Source: Flavobacteriaceae bacterium
Lineage (GTDB): Bacteria; Bacteroidota; Bacteroidia; Flavobacteriales; Flavobacteriaceae
DNA: 34,094 nt
NCBI GenBank assembly: GCA_016780245.1
Contig: JADHME010000009.1
Location: 1-34,094, forward strand
Reading direction: 5' to 3'
Shown here: positions 7,636 to 16,283 of the stretch, in pieces
How the letters are laid out: every line of letters starts with the position of its first letter
Numbering within the stretch: the stretch's first letter is position 1
Program-made: the position numbers and the translations under genes
The notes under the pieces: generated by a model
The model's input: the letters and a program-made list of their open reading frames with translations, nothing else
The model's database searches: none
Told to the model about the DNA's origin: nothing

Positions 7636-9129
7636 ATGAAAACAATAATTGCAATTTTATATGCCCATCTTGTAAAAAGACGAAACAAAAAATGGATTGA
7701 TAGTCCAATAAAATGGCAAACAAACACATTTAAAAAACTAATAAAAAATGGTGTAAAAACTGAGTTTGGAAAAAACCATGACTTTGAAAATATTCATTCT
7801 TATGAACAGTATAAAGAAAGGGTTCCTGTAAGAGACTATGAAGAGTTAAGGCCTTATATTGATAAAGTAGTTAATGGTGAAAAAGATATTTTATGGCCTG
7901 GCAAGCCATTATACTTTGCAAAAACAAGCGGAACTACTTCAGGAGCAAAATATATTCCTATTACAAAAGAGTCTATAAAAACACATATTAGATCTGCGCG
8001 AGATGCTTTGTTAAATTATTTCCTTAAAACAAAAAATTTCAAACCTCTAAATGGTAAGCATATGTTTCTGCAAGGGAGTCCAGAACTAGACAAAAAACAA
8101 GGAATATATCACGGAAGGCTTTCCGGAATTAGTGCTCATTATGTACCGAAGCTTTTTCTTCGTAACAGAAAACCATCGTGGACTACCAACTGTATTGAAG
8201 ATTGGGAAGAAAAAGTAGAAGCTGTAATCCAAGAGACAGTTGGAGAGAAAATGACAATAATTGCGGGAATCCCATCTTGGGTGCAAATGTATTTTGAAAA
8301 AATTGTCTTAAAAGAAGGCAAAACAATTTGTCAAGTTTTTCCTGATCTTTCACTATATGTATATGGTGGGGTAAGCTATGAACCGTATCGACAAATTTTT
8401 GATAAACTATTTGGAAAGAGTATTGACACCTTGGCCACTTTTCCTGCCTCTGAAGGGTTTTTTGGTTATCAGGACCAGTTCAATAAAGATCAAACAGATC
8501 TTCTCCTACTGCTAAACAATGATATTTTCTATGAGTTTATAAAAGCAGAAGATTTTCTTAGTGGTAAGTATGACAGAGTATCTATAAAAGATGTAGAACT
8601 GGATGTAAATTATCTATTGATAATATCAACATCAGCAGGATTATGGTCATACAATATTGGAGATACAATCAAGTTTACATCAATAGACCCATACAGAATT
8701 ATAGTTTCAGGAAGAATAAAACATTTTTTATCAGCTTTTGGGGAACATGTAATTTCTAAGGAGGTTGAGAAGGCAATGGAGGCAGCAACAAAACTTCATA
8801 ATGTTGCAATTAGAGAATTTACAGTTGCGCCAAACATTAATACTATAGACATGCTTCCGCATCATGAATGGTATATAGAATTTGAGAATTTTCCAGAGGA
8901 CATGTCGGCATTTACCAAATCGCTGGATAATGAAATGATAAATCAAAACATATATTACAAAGATCTAATTGATGGAAAAATACTAAAAAGCCTAGAAGTG
9001 ATTTCTGTAGAAAGAGGAGGATTTAATAGCTACATGAAATCTGTTGGAAGACTTGGAGGACAAAACAAAGTACCTAGGCTATCTAATGACAGAAAAATTG
9101 CCGATAAATTAAAAACAATAAACGCTTGA
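7636..9129 (+). CDS. GH3 auxin-responsive-promoter-like family (acyl-adenylating enzyme)
   Basis: ATP-binding motif KTSGTTSGAKYIPIT, YGGVSYEPYR, and YNIGDTIKF...VSGRIKHFLSAFGEHV; 497 aa. Confidence 0.9.
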   Translation: MKTIIAILYAHLVKRRNKKWIDSPIKWQTNTFKKLIKNGVKTEFGKNHDFENIHSYEQYKERVPVRDYEELRPYIDKVVNGEKDILWPGKPLYFAKTSGTTSGAKYIPITKESIKTHIRSARDALLNYFLKTKNFKPLNGKHMFLQGSPELDKKQGIYHGRLSGISAHYVPKLFLRNRKPSWTTNCIEDWEEKVEAVIQETVGEKMTIIAGIPSWVQMYFEKIVLKEGKTICQVFPDLSLYVYGGVSYEPYRQIFDKLFGKSIDTLATFPASEGFFGYQDQFNKDQTDLLLLLNNDIFYEFIKAEDFLSGKYDRVSIKDVELDVNYLLIISTSAGLWSYNIGDTIKFTSIDPYRIIVSGRIKHFLSAFGEHVISKEVEKAMEAATKLHNVAIREFTVAPNINTIDMLPHHEWYIEFENFPEDMSAFTKSLDNEMINQNIYYKDLIDGKILKSLEVISVERGGFNSYMKSVGRLGGQNKVPRLSNDRKIADKLKTINA

Positions 9130-10169
9130 AACAAAATATTACACTTAGTTACTCAGTAAATAGAAGTTTTGTTAAATCAGACATCTATATTTTTGAGGCA
9201 CTAGGATATAATGTTCAAAGAATCTTGTCAAGGCCACATAAAAGCACCATATATTTTATATGGAATAGAACTAAAGAACTGCTAAAATCTTTATTGTATA
9301 TACCTAATTCAAAAATTGTTGTTTCTTGGTTTAATGATTATCATGCCCTAATGCCAATCATTATATCCAAAATTTTTTTTAAAAAATCTGTTATTATTGT
9401 AGGAGGTTATGATGCGATTGTTGATTATGAAAACAAACACGGAGTATTTTACAAACATAACATACGATCTAAAATAGCAAGACTTAATTATAACTTGGCT
9501 TCCGAAATATGGGTAGTTCACAAATCACTTATCACAGGTTGTGATAAAGCAGCTAGTAAATTCAATGTTATTTCAGGGGTCGAAAATTTCATTCAAAATA
9601 AACCACTCAAAATAAAAGAAATAAACACAGGGTATGATTCAAGATTTTGGAATTATGACGAAACAATAAATAAATCAGGTATTTTAACTGTTGCATTTTT
9701 TTCTGATAAAAGAGTCATCAATATTAAAGGCTTAAGTAACTTTAATAAACTGGCCTCTTTGCTTCCTAATAAAGAATTTTTGATTGTAGGAGAATCTGGA
9801 ATAAATATATCAGACTACATTAATCTAGAACCAAACGTTAAGGTCATAGGGGTTCAAAATAAATTTCAAATCAAGAGCTTATATCAAAAGTCAAAGTTTT
9901 ATTTTCAGGGCTCAAGATTAGAGGGTTTGCCTAACTCATTATGTGAAGCAATGTTGTGTGGGTGTGTGCCAATAGGATCTAAAGTCTTTGGGATACCTGA
10001 TGCTATTGGTTCAACAGGAATTTTATTTGATTTCGAAACAGACCTTGAGCAAGTAGCAGATTTCATTAATTCCAATATTGGAACAAAGGAATTCAAAAAT
10101 GCTAGAAAAAGAATAAAGAAAAAATTTAATCTTGCTTCAAGAATTGAAAAAATAAAAGAAAATATTTGA
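9126..10169 (+). CDS. Glycosyltransferase, GT4-like
   Basis: SRLEGLPNSLCEAMLCGCVPIGSKVFGIPDAIG (EX7E motif). TTG start overlaps the preceding stop (TTGA). Confidence 0.82.
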   Translation: MKQNITLSYSVNRSFVKSDIYIFEALGYNVQRILSRPHKSTIYFIWNRTKELLKSLLYIPNSKIVVSWFNDYHALMPIIISKIFFKKSVIIVGGYDAIVDYENKHGVFYKHNIRSKIARLNYNLASEIWVVHKSLITGCDKAASKFNVISGVENFIQNKPLKIKEINTGYDSRFWNYDETINKSGILTVAFFSDKRVINIKGLSNFNKLASLLPNKEFLIVGESGINISDYINLEPNVKVIGVQNKFQIKSLYQKSKFYFQGSRLEGLPNSLCEAMLCGCVPIGSKVFGIPDAIGSTGILFDFETDLEQVADFINSNIGTKEFKNARKRIKKKFNLASRIEKIKENI

Positions 10170-10170
10170 T

Positions 10171-11106
10171 TTGGAGATAGGTGTACTAGGATATATTGGT
10201 TCAAGAAACATTGGGGATTATATTCAAACCAAGGCAGTAATTGACATGATTCACCCAATTAATCATAAGGTTCTTGATAGAGAGGCGCTTAATAAATTTA
10301 TGGGGCCTAAGCTAAAGACAATCATAAATGGCTGGTTTATGGAAAATCCTAAAAATTGGCCACCGAATAATAATATATCTCCATTATTTATTTCTTTTCA
10401 TATTAATCCTTCAGCAGAGAGAGACCTGCTAAAACCAGAATCATTAAACTATCTAAAACAATATGAACCTATTGGATGTAGAGACACTTATACTCAAAAC
10501 CTACTTCAAAAAAATGGGATTAAATCATATCATTCATCTTGTATAACAACAACTTTTAACCGAGATAAATACATTACTAATAAAACTCAGCCTGAAGGGG
10601 TTATTGTAATAGGGGCATTCGACAGACTAAATCCGTCAATTGACTTTAGCTCAATATACAGGTTGCTATTATCACTGATTAAATATCCAATACATAAACT
10701 TAAATATCTCTTAAAGAAACAATCTTTTGAAAATCACTTACGTAATCAAAATATAGTATTTAAGAGATACCAACAAATAACAAAAAGAAAAATTTCATCT
10801 CATAACCAAGGACTTAAGCTTGCTAACGACATGTTGAAAGAAATAGCTAAAAGTGAAATTATAATTACTTCCAGAATCCATGCTGCCTTACCTGCTTTAG
10901 CTATGGGTCTTAAGGTAATCTTTATTAATGAAGGATTAAGTCACAAGAATCATATAACAAGAACAGCAGATGTAAATAAATTTTTTATGACTGTAAGTTT
11001 AGAAGAATTTTTTATGACTAATTTAGAGACCATACAAAAAAGGACTGACCATAAAGTATACTTCAAGAAAATCAAGGAAACAATAACTAAATTTATGAAT
11101 GAATGA
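10171..11106 (+). CDS. Polysaccharide pyruvyl transferase family protein
   Basis: N-terminal GVLGYIGSRNIGDYIQTKAV and C-terminal TSRIHAALPALAMGLKVIFIN are typical of the family. Confidence 0.82.
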   Translation: MEIGVLGYIGSRNIGDYIQTKAVIDMIHPINHKVLDREALNKFMGPKLKTIINGWFMENPKNWPPNNNISPLFISFHINPSAERDLLKPESLNYLKQYEPIGCRDTYTQNLLQKNGIKSYHSSCITTTFNRDKYITNKTQPEGVIVIGAFDRLNPSIDFSSIYRLLLSLIKYPIHKLKYLLKKQSFENHLRNQNIVFKRYQQITKRKISSHNQGLKLANDMLKEIAKSEIIITSRIHAALPALAMGLKVIFINEGLSHKNHITRTADVNKFFMTVSLEEFFMTNLETIQKRTDHKVYFKKIKETITKFMNE

Positions 11107-12374
11107 ATGTTTTGGTTTTAGGCTCAGGAGGTAGAGAGCACGCGATAATCACAAGTTTTACAAATAGTAAATTAGTAAATAAAATTTATGCTCTTCCAGG
11201 TAATGGGGGAACCGGTACAATTGCTACAAATATTCAAGGTGACGTAAATGACTTTAAAAAAATTAAAGAAGAAGTAATTAATAACAATATCTCTTTGGTC
11301 TTTGTCGGACCAGAGGACCCGATTGTAAACGGTATATATGATTTTTTTAAATCAGACAATTATTTAAAAAATATTAAAATTATTGCACCAAGCAAACTTG
11401 CAGGACAACTTGAGGGGAGTAAAGAATTTGCAAAAAAATTTATGGAGAGGTACAATATACCCACCGCTAAACATGGAACTTTTACGAAAGACAATATTGA
11501 TCAATCTGATGCTTTTTTGGAAAACATGAACCCGCCATATGTTCTAAAAGCTGATGGTCTTGCAGCTGGTAAAGGAGTTTTAATTATTGATAATCTTCAG
11601 AATGCAAAAGACGAACTAAGAAGTATGATTTTAGACAAAAAATTTGGTGATTCATCATCAAAAGTTGTTATAGAGGAGTTTTTAGACGGAATAGAGTTGT
11701 CATGTTTTGTTCTTACTGACGGCATGAACTATAAAACACTTCCATTTGCTAAAGATTATAAAAAAATTGGAGAGGGAGACACTGGTTTAAACACTGGTGG
11801 AATGGGTGCAATATCCCCTATTCCTTTTTTAGATAATAAGTTTTTAGAAAAAATTGAAGAAAGAATTATAAAACCTACAATCCATGGAATAAAAAAAGAA
11901 AACATGGAATATATGGGAGTTGTTTTTATTGGGTTAATTAAAGTTGGCAAAGATCCTTATGTAATAGAATATAATGTCAGAATGGGTGACCCTGAAACTG
12001 AAGTTGTTTTTCCAAGAATAAAAAATGATCTTTTGGATCTTTTTAATTCAATGGGTTCAACTGAGTTTGAAGATATAAAATTACAAATTGATGACAGACA
12101 TGCTGCTACAATAATTATGGTATCAGGCGGATACCCTCTGGATTATGAAAAAAATAAAATAATTTCAGGTTTAACCGAAGAAACAGACTCCATAATTTTT
12201 CACGCTGGAACAAAAAAAGTTGACGATAATTTTTTAACTAATGGAGGAAGGGTTATCGCTGTAACATCTCTTTCGGAAAACTATAAGGATGCAGTAAAAT
12301 CATCTTATGATCAGATAAAAAAAATAAGCTTTGACCAAGCTTACTTCAGACAAGACATAGGTTTTGATTTATAG
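11103..12374 (+). CDS. purD: Phosphoribosylamine--glycine ligase
   Basis: MNVLVLGSGGREHAI, GPEDPIVNGI, KADGLAAGKGV, NTGGMGAISPIP, EYNVRMGDPETEVV. Confidence 0.98.
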   Translation: MNVLVLGSGGREHAIITSFTNSKLVNKIYALPGNGGTGTIATNIQGDVNDFKKIKEEVINNNISLVFVGPEDPIVNGIYDFFKSDNYLKNIKIIAPSKLAGQLEGSKEFAKKFMERYNIPTAKHGTFTKDNIDQSDAFLENMNPPYVLKADGLAAGKGVLIIDNLQNAKDELRSMILDKKFGDSSSKVVIEEFLDGIELSCFVLTDGMNYKTLPFAKDYKKIGEGDTGLNTGGMGAISPIPFLDNKFLEKIEERIIKPTIHGIKKENMEYMGVVFIGLIKVGKDPYVIEYNVRMGDPETEVVFPRIKNDLLDLFNSMGSTEFEDIKLQIDDRHAATIIMVSGGYPLDYEKNKIISGLTEETDSIIFHAGTKKVDDNFLTNGGRVIAVTSLSENYKDAVKSSYDQIKKISFDQAYFRQDIGFDL

Positions 12375-12599
12375 AAAAGAATGAGAAGTAACATCCTTAT
12401 CTTCTTCTCCATTGTCATCGAACTCTTTTAACTTTTTAATCCAGTATGCAGCTCCAATTATACCAATCAATATAAATGTCCAAGTCACAATATTTGCTAT
12501 ATACCAATTATCATATTGAATAGTTCTCAATAAATCAAAAGGGAAGAAAAGAATTTCTTCAAAAAGCCAAGCTACGGAATAAAAAAAGTCTTTTACCAT
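12369..12599 (-). CDS. DUF6341-like small membrane protein
   Basis: MVKDFFYSVAWLFEEILFFPFDLLR...KDVTSHSFL matches the flavobacterial family beside purD and DUF6427. Start moved to ATG 12599 from track start 12650, removing an overlap with the divergent gene. Confidence 0.75.
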   Translation of the reverse strand: MVKDFFYSVAWLFEEILFFPFDLLRTIQYDNWYIANIVTWTFILIGIIGAAYWIKKLKEFDDNGEEDKDVTSHSFL

Positions 12600-12614
12600 A
12601 ATTAAATTATTACT

Positions 12615-12622
12615 CAAAATTA
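12615..12622 (-). promoter_or_regulatory. Putative -7 element (TAATTTTG) for the DUF6341-like gene
   Basis: Minus-strand TAnnTTTG 15 nt upstream of the re-assigned ATG. Confidence 0.4.
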
Positions 12623-12634
12623 ATACATTGAAAT

Positions 12635-13582
12635 ATGTTTGCAAAGACATTTGAAAAATTTTCTTACACTTCAGTCGGTATATCTACAGTTCTTCTTTTA
12701 GGAATTTCATATTACTATACAACTCTAGATATAAATTGGTCATTATTTGAATCAAAAATTATTAATGGAATATTAATTTTCGGAGCATTAATGTTATCCA
12801 ATTATGCTACAGACACAGTTACAAGAGAACTAACAATAGAAAGGTCAAATAGAAATGCATACCATCTATTATTGTATCCATTAGTTGTTATGTGTTATCC
12901 AGTTGAGTCTATTGACATGCGATTTATTATATCATCAGCAGCCATATGGGCAGCGTGGAGAAATGTGAGAATATTTTTTGAACTTACAAATACAATAAAA
13001 AAAAGTAAAAGATTATTTGACGCCTCTGTACTTCTTAGTTTCTCTTCATTTATAATTGTTGAAAACCTACTCATTTTTGTATACCCCTTGCTGGCTTTAA
13101 TTACTTCAAACATTAAGAGCGATTTTAAACATTATATAATAATTTTTATGACCCCAATTATTATTTTGCCATCAGGATATGTGCTTTTAACTTTTTTATC
13201 TTTAGAAAGTTACTTATTCAGCTCATACTTTTTTGGAGATCAACTTCAAATGCTAGATGAGTTTAAATTTATTCTGCCGACTTCTTACATCCCAGTATCA
13301 ATTGTCTTTGTATTATATATCATTTCAGTTATAATTAAATTCTACAGAACAGCTGGCTTACAAAGAAGAATTCTAGATTTTGTGGGTATTGCTTTCTTTT
13401 TGTTAACTTCTTACTTTTTTGCTATGAATCAGGAACTCAGCGGTTCAGAGTTTCATTATCTATCTCTCATACTAGTTTATTTTATATCTCAAATTTTTGT
13501 AAAAAAAATTAAGAGTTCATATGTAAACTTTATCTTTATAGTCTTAATTGCATCAATAGTAACGTTTAACTTTTTAATATGA
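12635..13582 (+). CDS. DUF6427-like integral membrane protein
   Basis: Multiple hydrophobic TM segments; divergent from the DUF6341-like gene, as in other flavobacteria. Confidence 0.65.
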   Translation: MFAKTFEKFSYTSVGISTVLLLGISYYYTTLDINWSLFESKIINGILIFGALMLSNYATDTVTRELTIERSNRNAYHLLLYPLVVMCYPVESIDMRFIISSAAIWAAWRNVRIFFELTNTIKKSKRLFDASVLLSFSSFIIVENLLIFVYPLLALITSNIKSDFKHYIIIFMTPIIILPSGYVLLTFLSLESYLFSSYFFGDQLQMLDEFKFILPTSYIPVSIVFVLYIISVIIKFYRTAGLQRRILDFVGIAFFLLTSYFFAMNQELSGSEFHYLSLILVYFISQIFVKKIKSSYVNFIFIVLIASIVTFNFLI

Positions 13583-14196
13583 CAAAAACCGCAATAAGCT
13601 CTCTTGCTATAAAAGTATTTGAAAAATCTGTAGATGATTATCACGTATACGATGACATAAACAGGTCAGCTTCTAATCCATATGACAAAAAAGATTTTGA
13701 ACACTTGCTATATGAAAAGAATTGGATTGATACTGTCCAGTGGCATTATGAAGACATTATAAGAGATCCTGATATAGACCCAAACGAAGGTATGAGTCTT
13801 AAAAGACTTATCGATAGTTCCAACCAAAACAGAACAGAGATGGTAGAATATATCGATTCTTATTTTTTAAAACTATATTCTAATGTTAGTCCAAAACCTG
13901 ATGCTAAGGTAAACACAGAAAGTCCTGCATGGGCCCTTGATAGACTCTCGATATTAATTCTGAAAATATATCATATGAAAGAAGAATCTTTGAGAAAAGA
14001 TGTAAGTGAGCAACACAGAAACGCATGTAATGAAAAACTACAAGTTCTTCTTGAACAACAAAAAGATTTGTCAGAATCCATAGATCAATTGCTCGAAGAT
14101 TTGTCAAGAGGTGAAAAGAAAATGAAGGCTTATAAGCAAATGAAAATGTATAATGACGAAACTTTAAACCCAGTTTTGTATAAAAAAGATGAATAA
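13579..14196 (+). CDS. DUF4254-family protein
   Basis: NWIDTVQWHYEDIIRDPDIDP...LIDSSNQNRTEMVEYID; adjacent to a GT9 gene. Confidence 0.85.
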   Translation: MTKTAISSLAIKVFEKSVDDYHVYDDINRSASNPYDKKDFEHLLYEKNWIDTVQWHYEDIIRDPDIDPNEGMSLKRLIDSSNQNRTEMVEYIDSYFLKLYSNVSPKPDAKVNTESPAWALDRLSILILKIYHMKEESLRKDVSEQHRNACNEKLQVLLEQQKDLSESIDQLLEDLSRGEKKMKAYKQMKMYNDETLNPVLYKKDE

Positions 14197-15256
14197 AAAA
14201 AGTGATAGACCAATTTTGGTTTATAGATTTTCTTCACTAGGTGATATAGCAATGACAGTACCGGTGTTAAGATCATTTTTCAATTCATATCCTAATCAAA
14301 AAATTGTTTTTGTCTCAAGACCATACGTTTCACCGTTATTTGAAGAATTTGACAACTTAGAATTTATACCTATTGATTTAAATAATAATTATAAAGGACT
14401 TGGGGGACTATTTAGTCTTTTTAGCAAACTCTATGGAAAAAGAGTAAGAGCAGTGGTTGACCTTCATGGTGTTTTAAGGACAAAAATTTTAAATATACTT
14501 TTTAGATTAACATTTACAAAAGTTAAGTCAATAGACAAGGGTAGGGCTGAGAGAAAAAAATTGATCAGAAAAAAAAATAAAATTTTTAAACCTTTGACCC
14601 AAGTTCACTATAAATACTCTGATGTTTTTAGAGGAATTGGCTTCCCAGTTGATTTGAGCAATCACGAGTATCCAATAAAACCCTTTTTACATCAAGAGAG
14701 TATAGAACAAGAAATATTATCAAAAAACCCTAATAAAAAAATAATTGGTATTGCTCCTTTTGCAGCTCATCAAGGAAAAAATTATCCTTTGGACTTGATG
14801 CAAAAGGTAATCGCATATCTTCAGAAAGATTATATAATCTATTTATTCGGTGGCGGAAATGATAACTTAAAACAGCTTAACATATGGGAAAATGTATATG
14901 ACAATGTAATTCACCTATCGAATAAACTTAACCTTGAGCAACAAATTAATATAATTAATTATTTAGACTTAATGATATCTATGGATTCTGCAAATGGACA
15001 TCTTGCAGCAAATTATAATATTCCAGTTTTAACATTGTGGGGAATGACTCATCCGTTTTGTGGATTTAACCCATTTGATCAACCGCAAGAAAATTCAATT
15101 ACTATAGATAGGAATCACTATCCTTATATTCCAACTTCAATTTTTGGTAATAAAATACCAAAAGGTTATGAAAATGCTTTTAGAACAATTGATCCAAAAG
15201 TAGTTATTGAAAAGGCGTTAGACATTTTATCTAAAACTACACTTCGTCATAGTTAA
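14189..15256 (+). CDS. Glycosyltransferase family 9 (heptosyltransferase-like)
   Basis: RFSSLGDIAMTVPVLRSF, VVDLHGVLRT, IIGIAPFAAHQGKNYP, MDSANGHLAANYNIPVLTLWG. Confidence 0.92.
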   Translation: MNKKSDRPILVYRFSSLGDIAMTVPVLRSFFNSYPNQKIVFVSRPYVSPLFEEFDNLEFIPIDLNNNYKGLGGLFSLFSKLYGKRVRAVVDLHGVLRTKILNILFRLTFTKVKSIDKGRAERKKLIRKKNKIFKPLTQVHYKYSDVFRGIGFPVDLSNHEYPIKPFLHQESIEQEILSKNPNKKIIGIAPFAAHQGKNYPLDLMQKVIAYLQKDYIIYLFGGGNDNLKQLNIWENVYDNVIHLSNKLNLEQQINIINYLDLMISMDSANGHLAANYNIPVLTLWGMTHPFCGFNPFDQPQENSITIDRNHYPYIPTSIFGNKIPKGYENAFRTIDPKVVIEKALDILSKTTLRHS

Positions 15257-15524
15257 CCTCAACCTCATCTGATGTGGGTCGAGCTTGACAAGAAAGGATA
15301 TATCCATCTTCAACTTCATCATCAGTCAAAATCTGGTTATTATCCATTTTTACAGATCCTTTATTAAGCTTTGCAAGACAAGCACTACATATACCCCCTT
15401 GACATGAGTATGGAGCATCAATATCATTTTCAAGAGCAAGTTCTAATATTGTTTTGTCATCTTGCATCTCAAGCTTATACTCAATATCATCACAGATAAT
15501 TTTAACTTTTTTTGACATATCCAT
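15237..15524 (-). CDS. [2Fe-2S] plant-type ferredoxin
   Basis: Cys cluster YSCQGGICSACLAKL...GYILSCQARP; 95 aa stand-alone domain. Confidence 0.92.
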   Translation of the reverse strand: MDMSKKVKIICDDIEYKLEMQDDKTILELALENDIDAPYSCQGGICSACLAKLNKGSVKMDNNQILTDDEVEDGYILSCQARPTSDEVEVNYDEV

Positions 15525-15557
15525 ATTTTTGTTAGCGCAATAATAATAATAAATTCG

Positions 15558-15578
15558 ATATTTATTTCAAATAAATAT
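15558..15578. repeat. Palindrome ATATTTATTT-C-AAATAAATAT in the ferredoxin / bactofilin divergent intergenic region
   Basis: Perfect 10-bp arms around a single central base, in the only non-coding space between two divergent genes. Confidence 0.55.
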
Positions 15579-15606
15579 TGTAATTTACCCACCCAATTTT
15601 TAATAA

Positions 15607-16008
15607 ATGAAAAATTATAACAATTCGGCAAGCTGCTGTATTCTAGAAAAAGACAGTTCTTTTAAAGGAGAGTTCAAGTCTGAATGTGACTTTAGGGTAG
15701 ACGGTAACTTTGAAGGGTCAATTGAAACAAATGGAAAAGTTGTAATAGGTAAAAACGGACGCATTGAGGGGACTGTAGTATGCTCTTCTGCTGATATTGA
15801 AGGTGCTATAAATGGAACTATTCATGTAAAAGACTTATTATCAATACGATCAACAGGAGAAGTTAAAGGAGATGTTGTTATGTCTAAACTAGTTGTAGAG
15901 TCTGGAGCTATTTTCAATGCTAAATCTTCAATGAAAGATGAAAATGCAGAAGATTCGTCTATAAAGAACATATCAAACTTCAACGAAACTCGTGAAAAAA
16001 CAGCCTAA
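15607..16008 (+). CDS. Bactofilin (polymer-forming cytoskeletal protein)
   Basis: FKGEFKSECDFRVDGNFEGSIETNGKVVIGKNGRIEGTVVCSSADIEGAINGTIHVKD repeats. Confidence 0.92.
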   Translation: MKNYNNSASCCILEKDSSFKGEFKSECDFRVDGNFEGSIETNGKVVIGKNGRIEGTVVCSSADIEGAINGTIHVKDLLSIRSTGEVKGDVVMSKLVVESGAIFNAKSSMKDENAEDSSIKNISNFNETREKTA

Positions 16009-16195
16009 ACTCTGGATAATTCTTTCAGGTTTAGTTTTTCAAATTGCAGCCGTAATGTACCTTTTAATTAGAGCCGGAACATGGGCTGATTCATATTTTC
16101 AAAATCAATCTAATCATTACACTTTGGGGCTATCAATCATAGGTGTAATTCTTATAATTTTTTTGATTCTTTCACAGACAAAAAATTTAAAATAA
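15992..16195 (+). CDS. AtpZ/AtpI-like F0F1 ATP synthase assembly protein
   Basis: Two TM helices, SGLVFQIAAVMYLLIRAGTWADSYF; upstream of atpB; 17 bp overlap with the bactofilin gene. Confidence 0.75.
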   Translation: MKKQPKLWIILSGLVFQIAAVMYLLIRAGTWADSYFQNQSNHYTLGLSIIGVILIIFLILSQTKNLK

Positions 16196-16244
16196 CTTTT
16201 TAAATTTTGACCTCAAATGATTTTATAAATATGTATTTATATCT

Positions 16245-16252
16245 TACATTTG
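16245..16252 (+). promoter_or_regulatory. Putative -7 element (TACATTTG) for the atpB operon
   Basis: TAnnTTTG match 31 nt upstream of atpB. Confidence 0.45.
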
Positions 16253-16283
16253 TCGCGCAAAACTTAATCTACTTAGTTTAAGC

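Noticed and set aside
9905-10258. 117-aa antisense ORF opposite the GT4/pyruvyl transferase junction
   Set aside because: No recognisable motif; shadow ORF of well-supported coding sequence on the other strand.
15443-15631. 62-aa minus-strand ORF overlapping the ferredoxin start and intergenic region
   Set aside because: Different frame from the clear ferredoxin; composition is AT-driven without motif.
16225-16240. ATAAATA-TG-TATTTAT inverted repeat upstream of atpB
   Set aside because: Pure AT arms of 7 bp in an AT-rich intergenic region; too likely by chance to claim as an operator.
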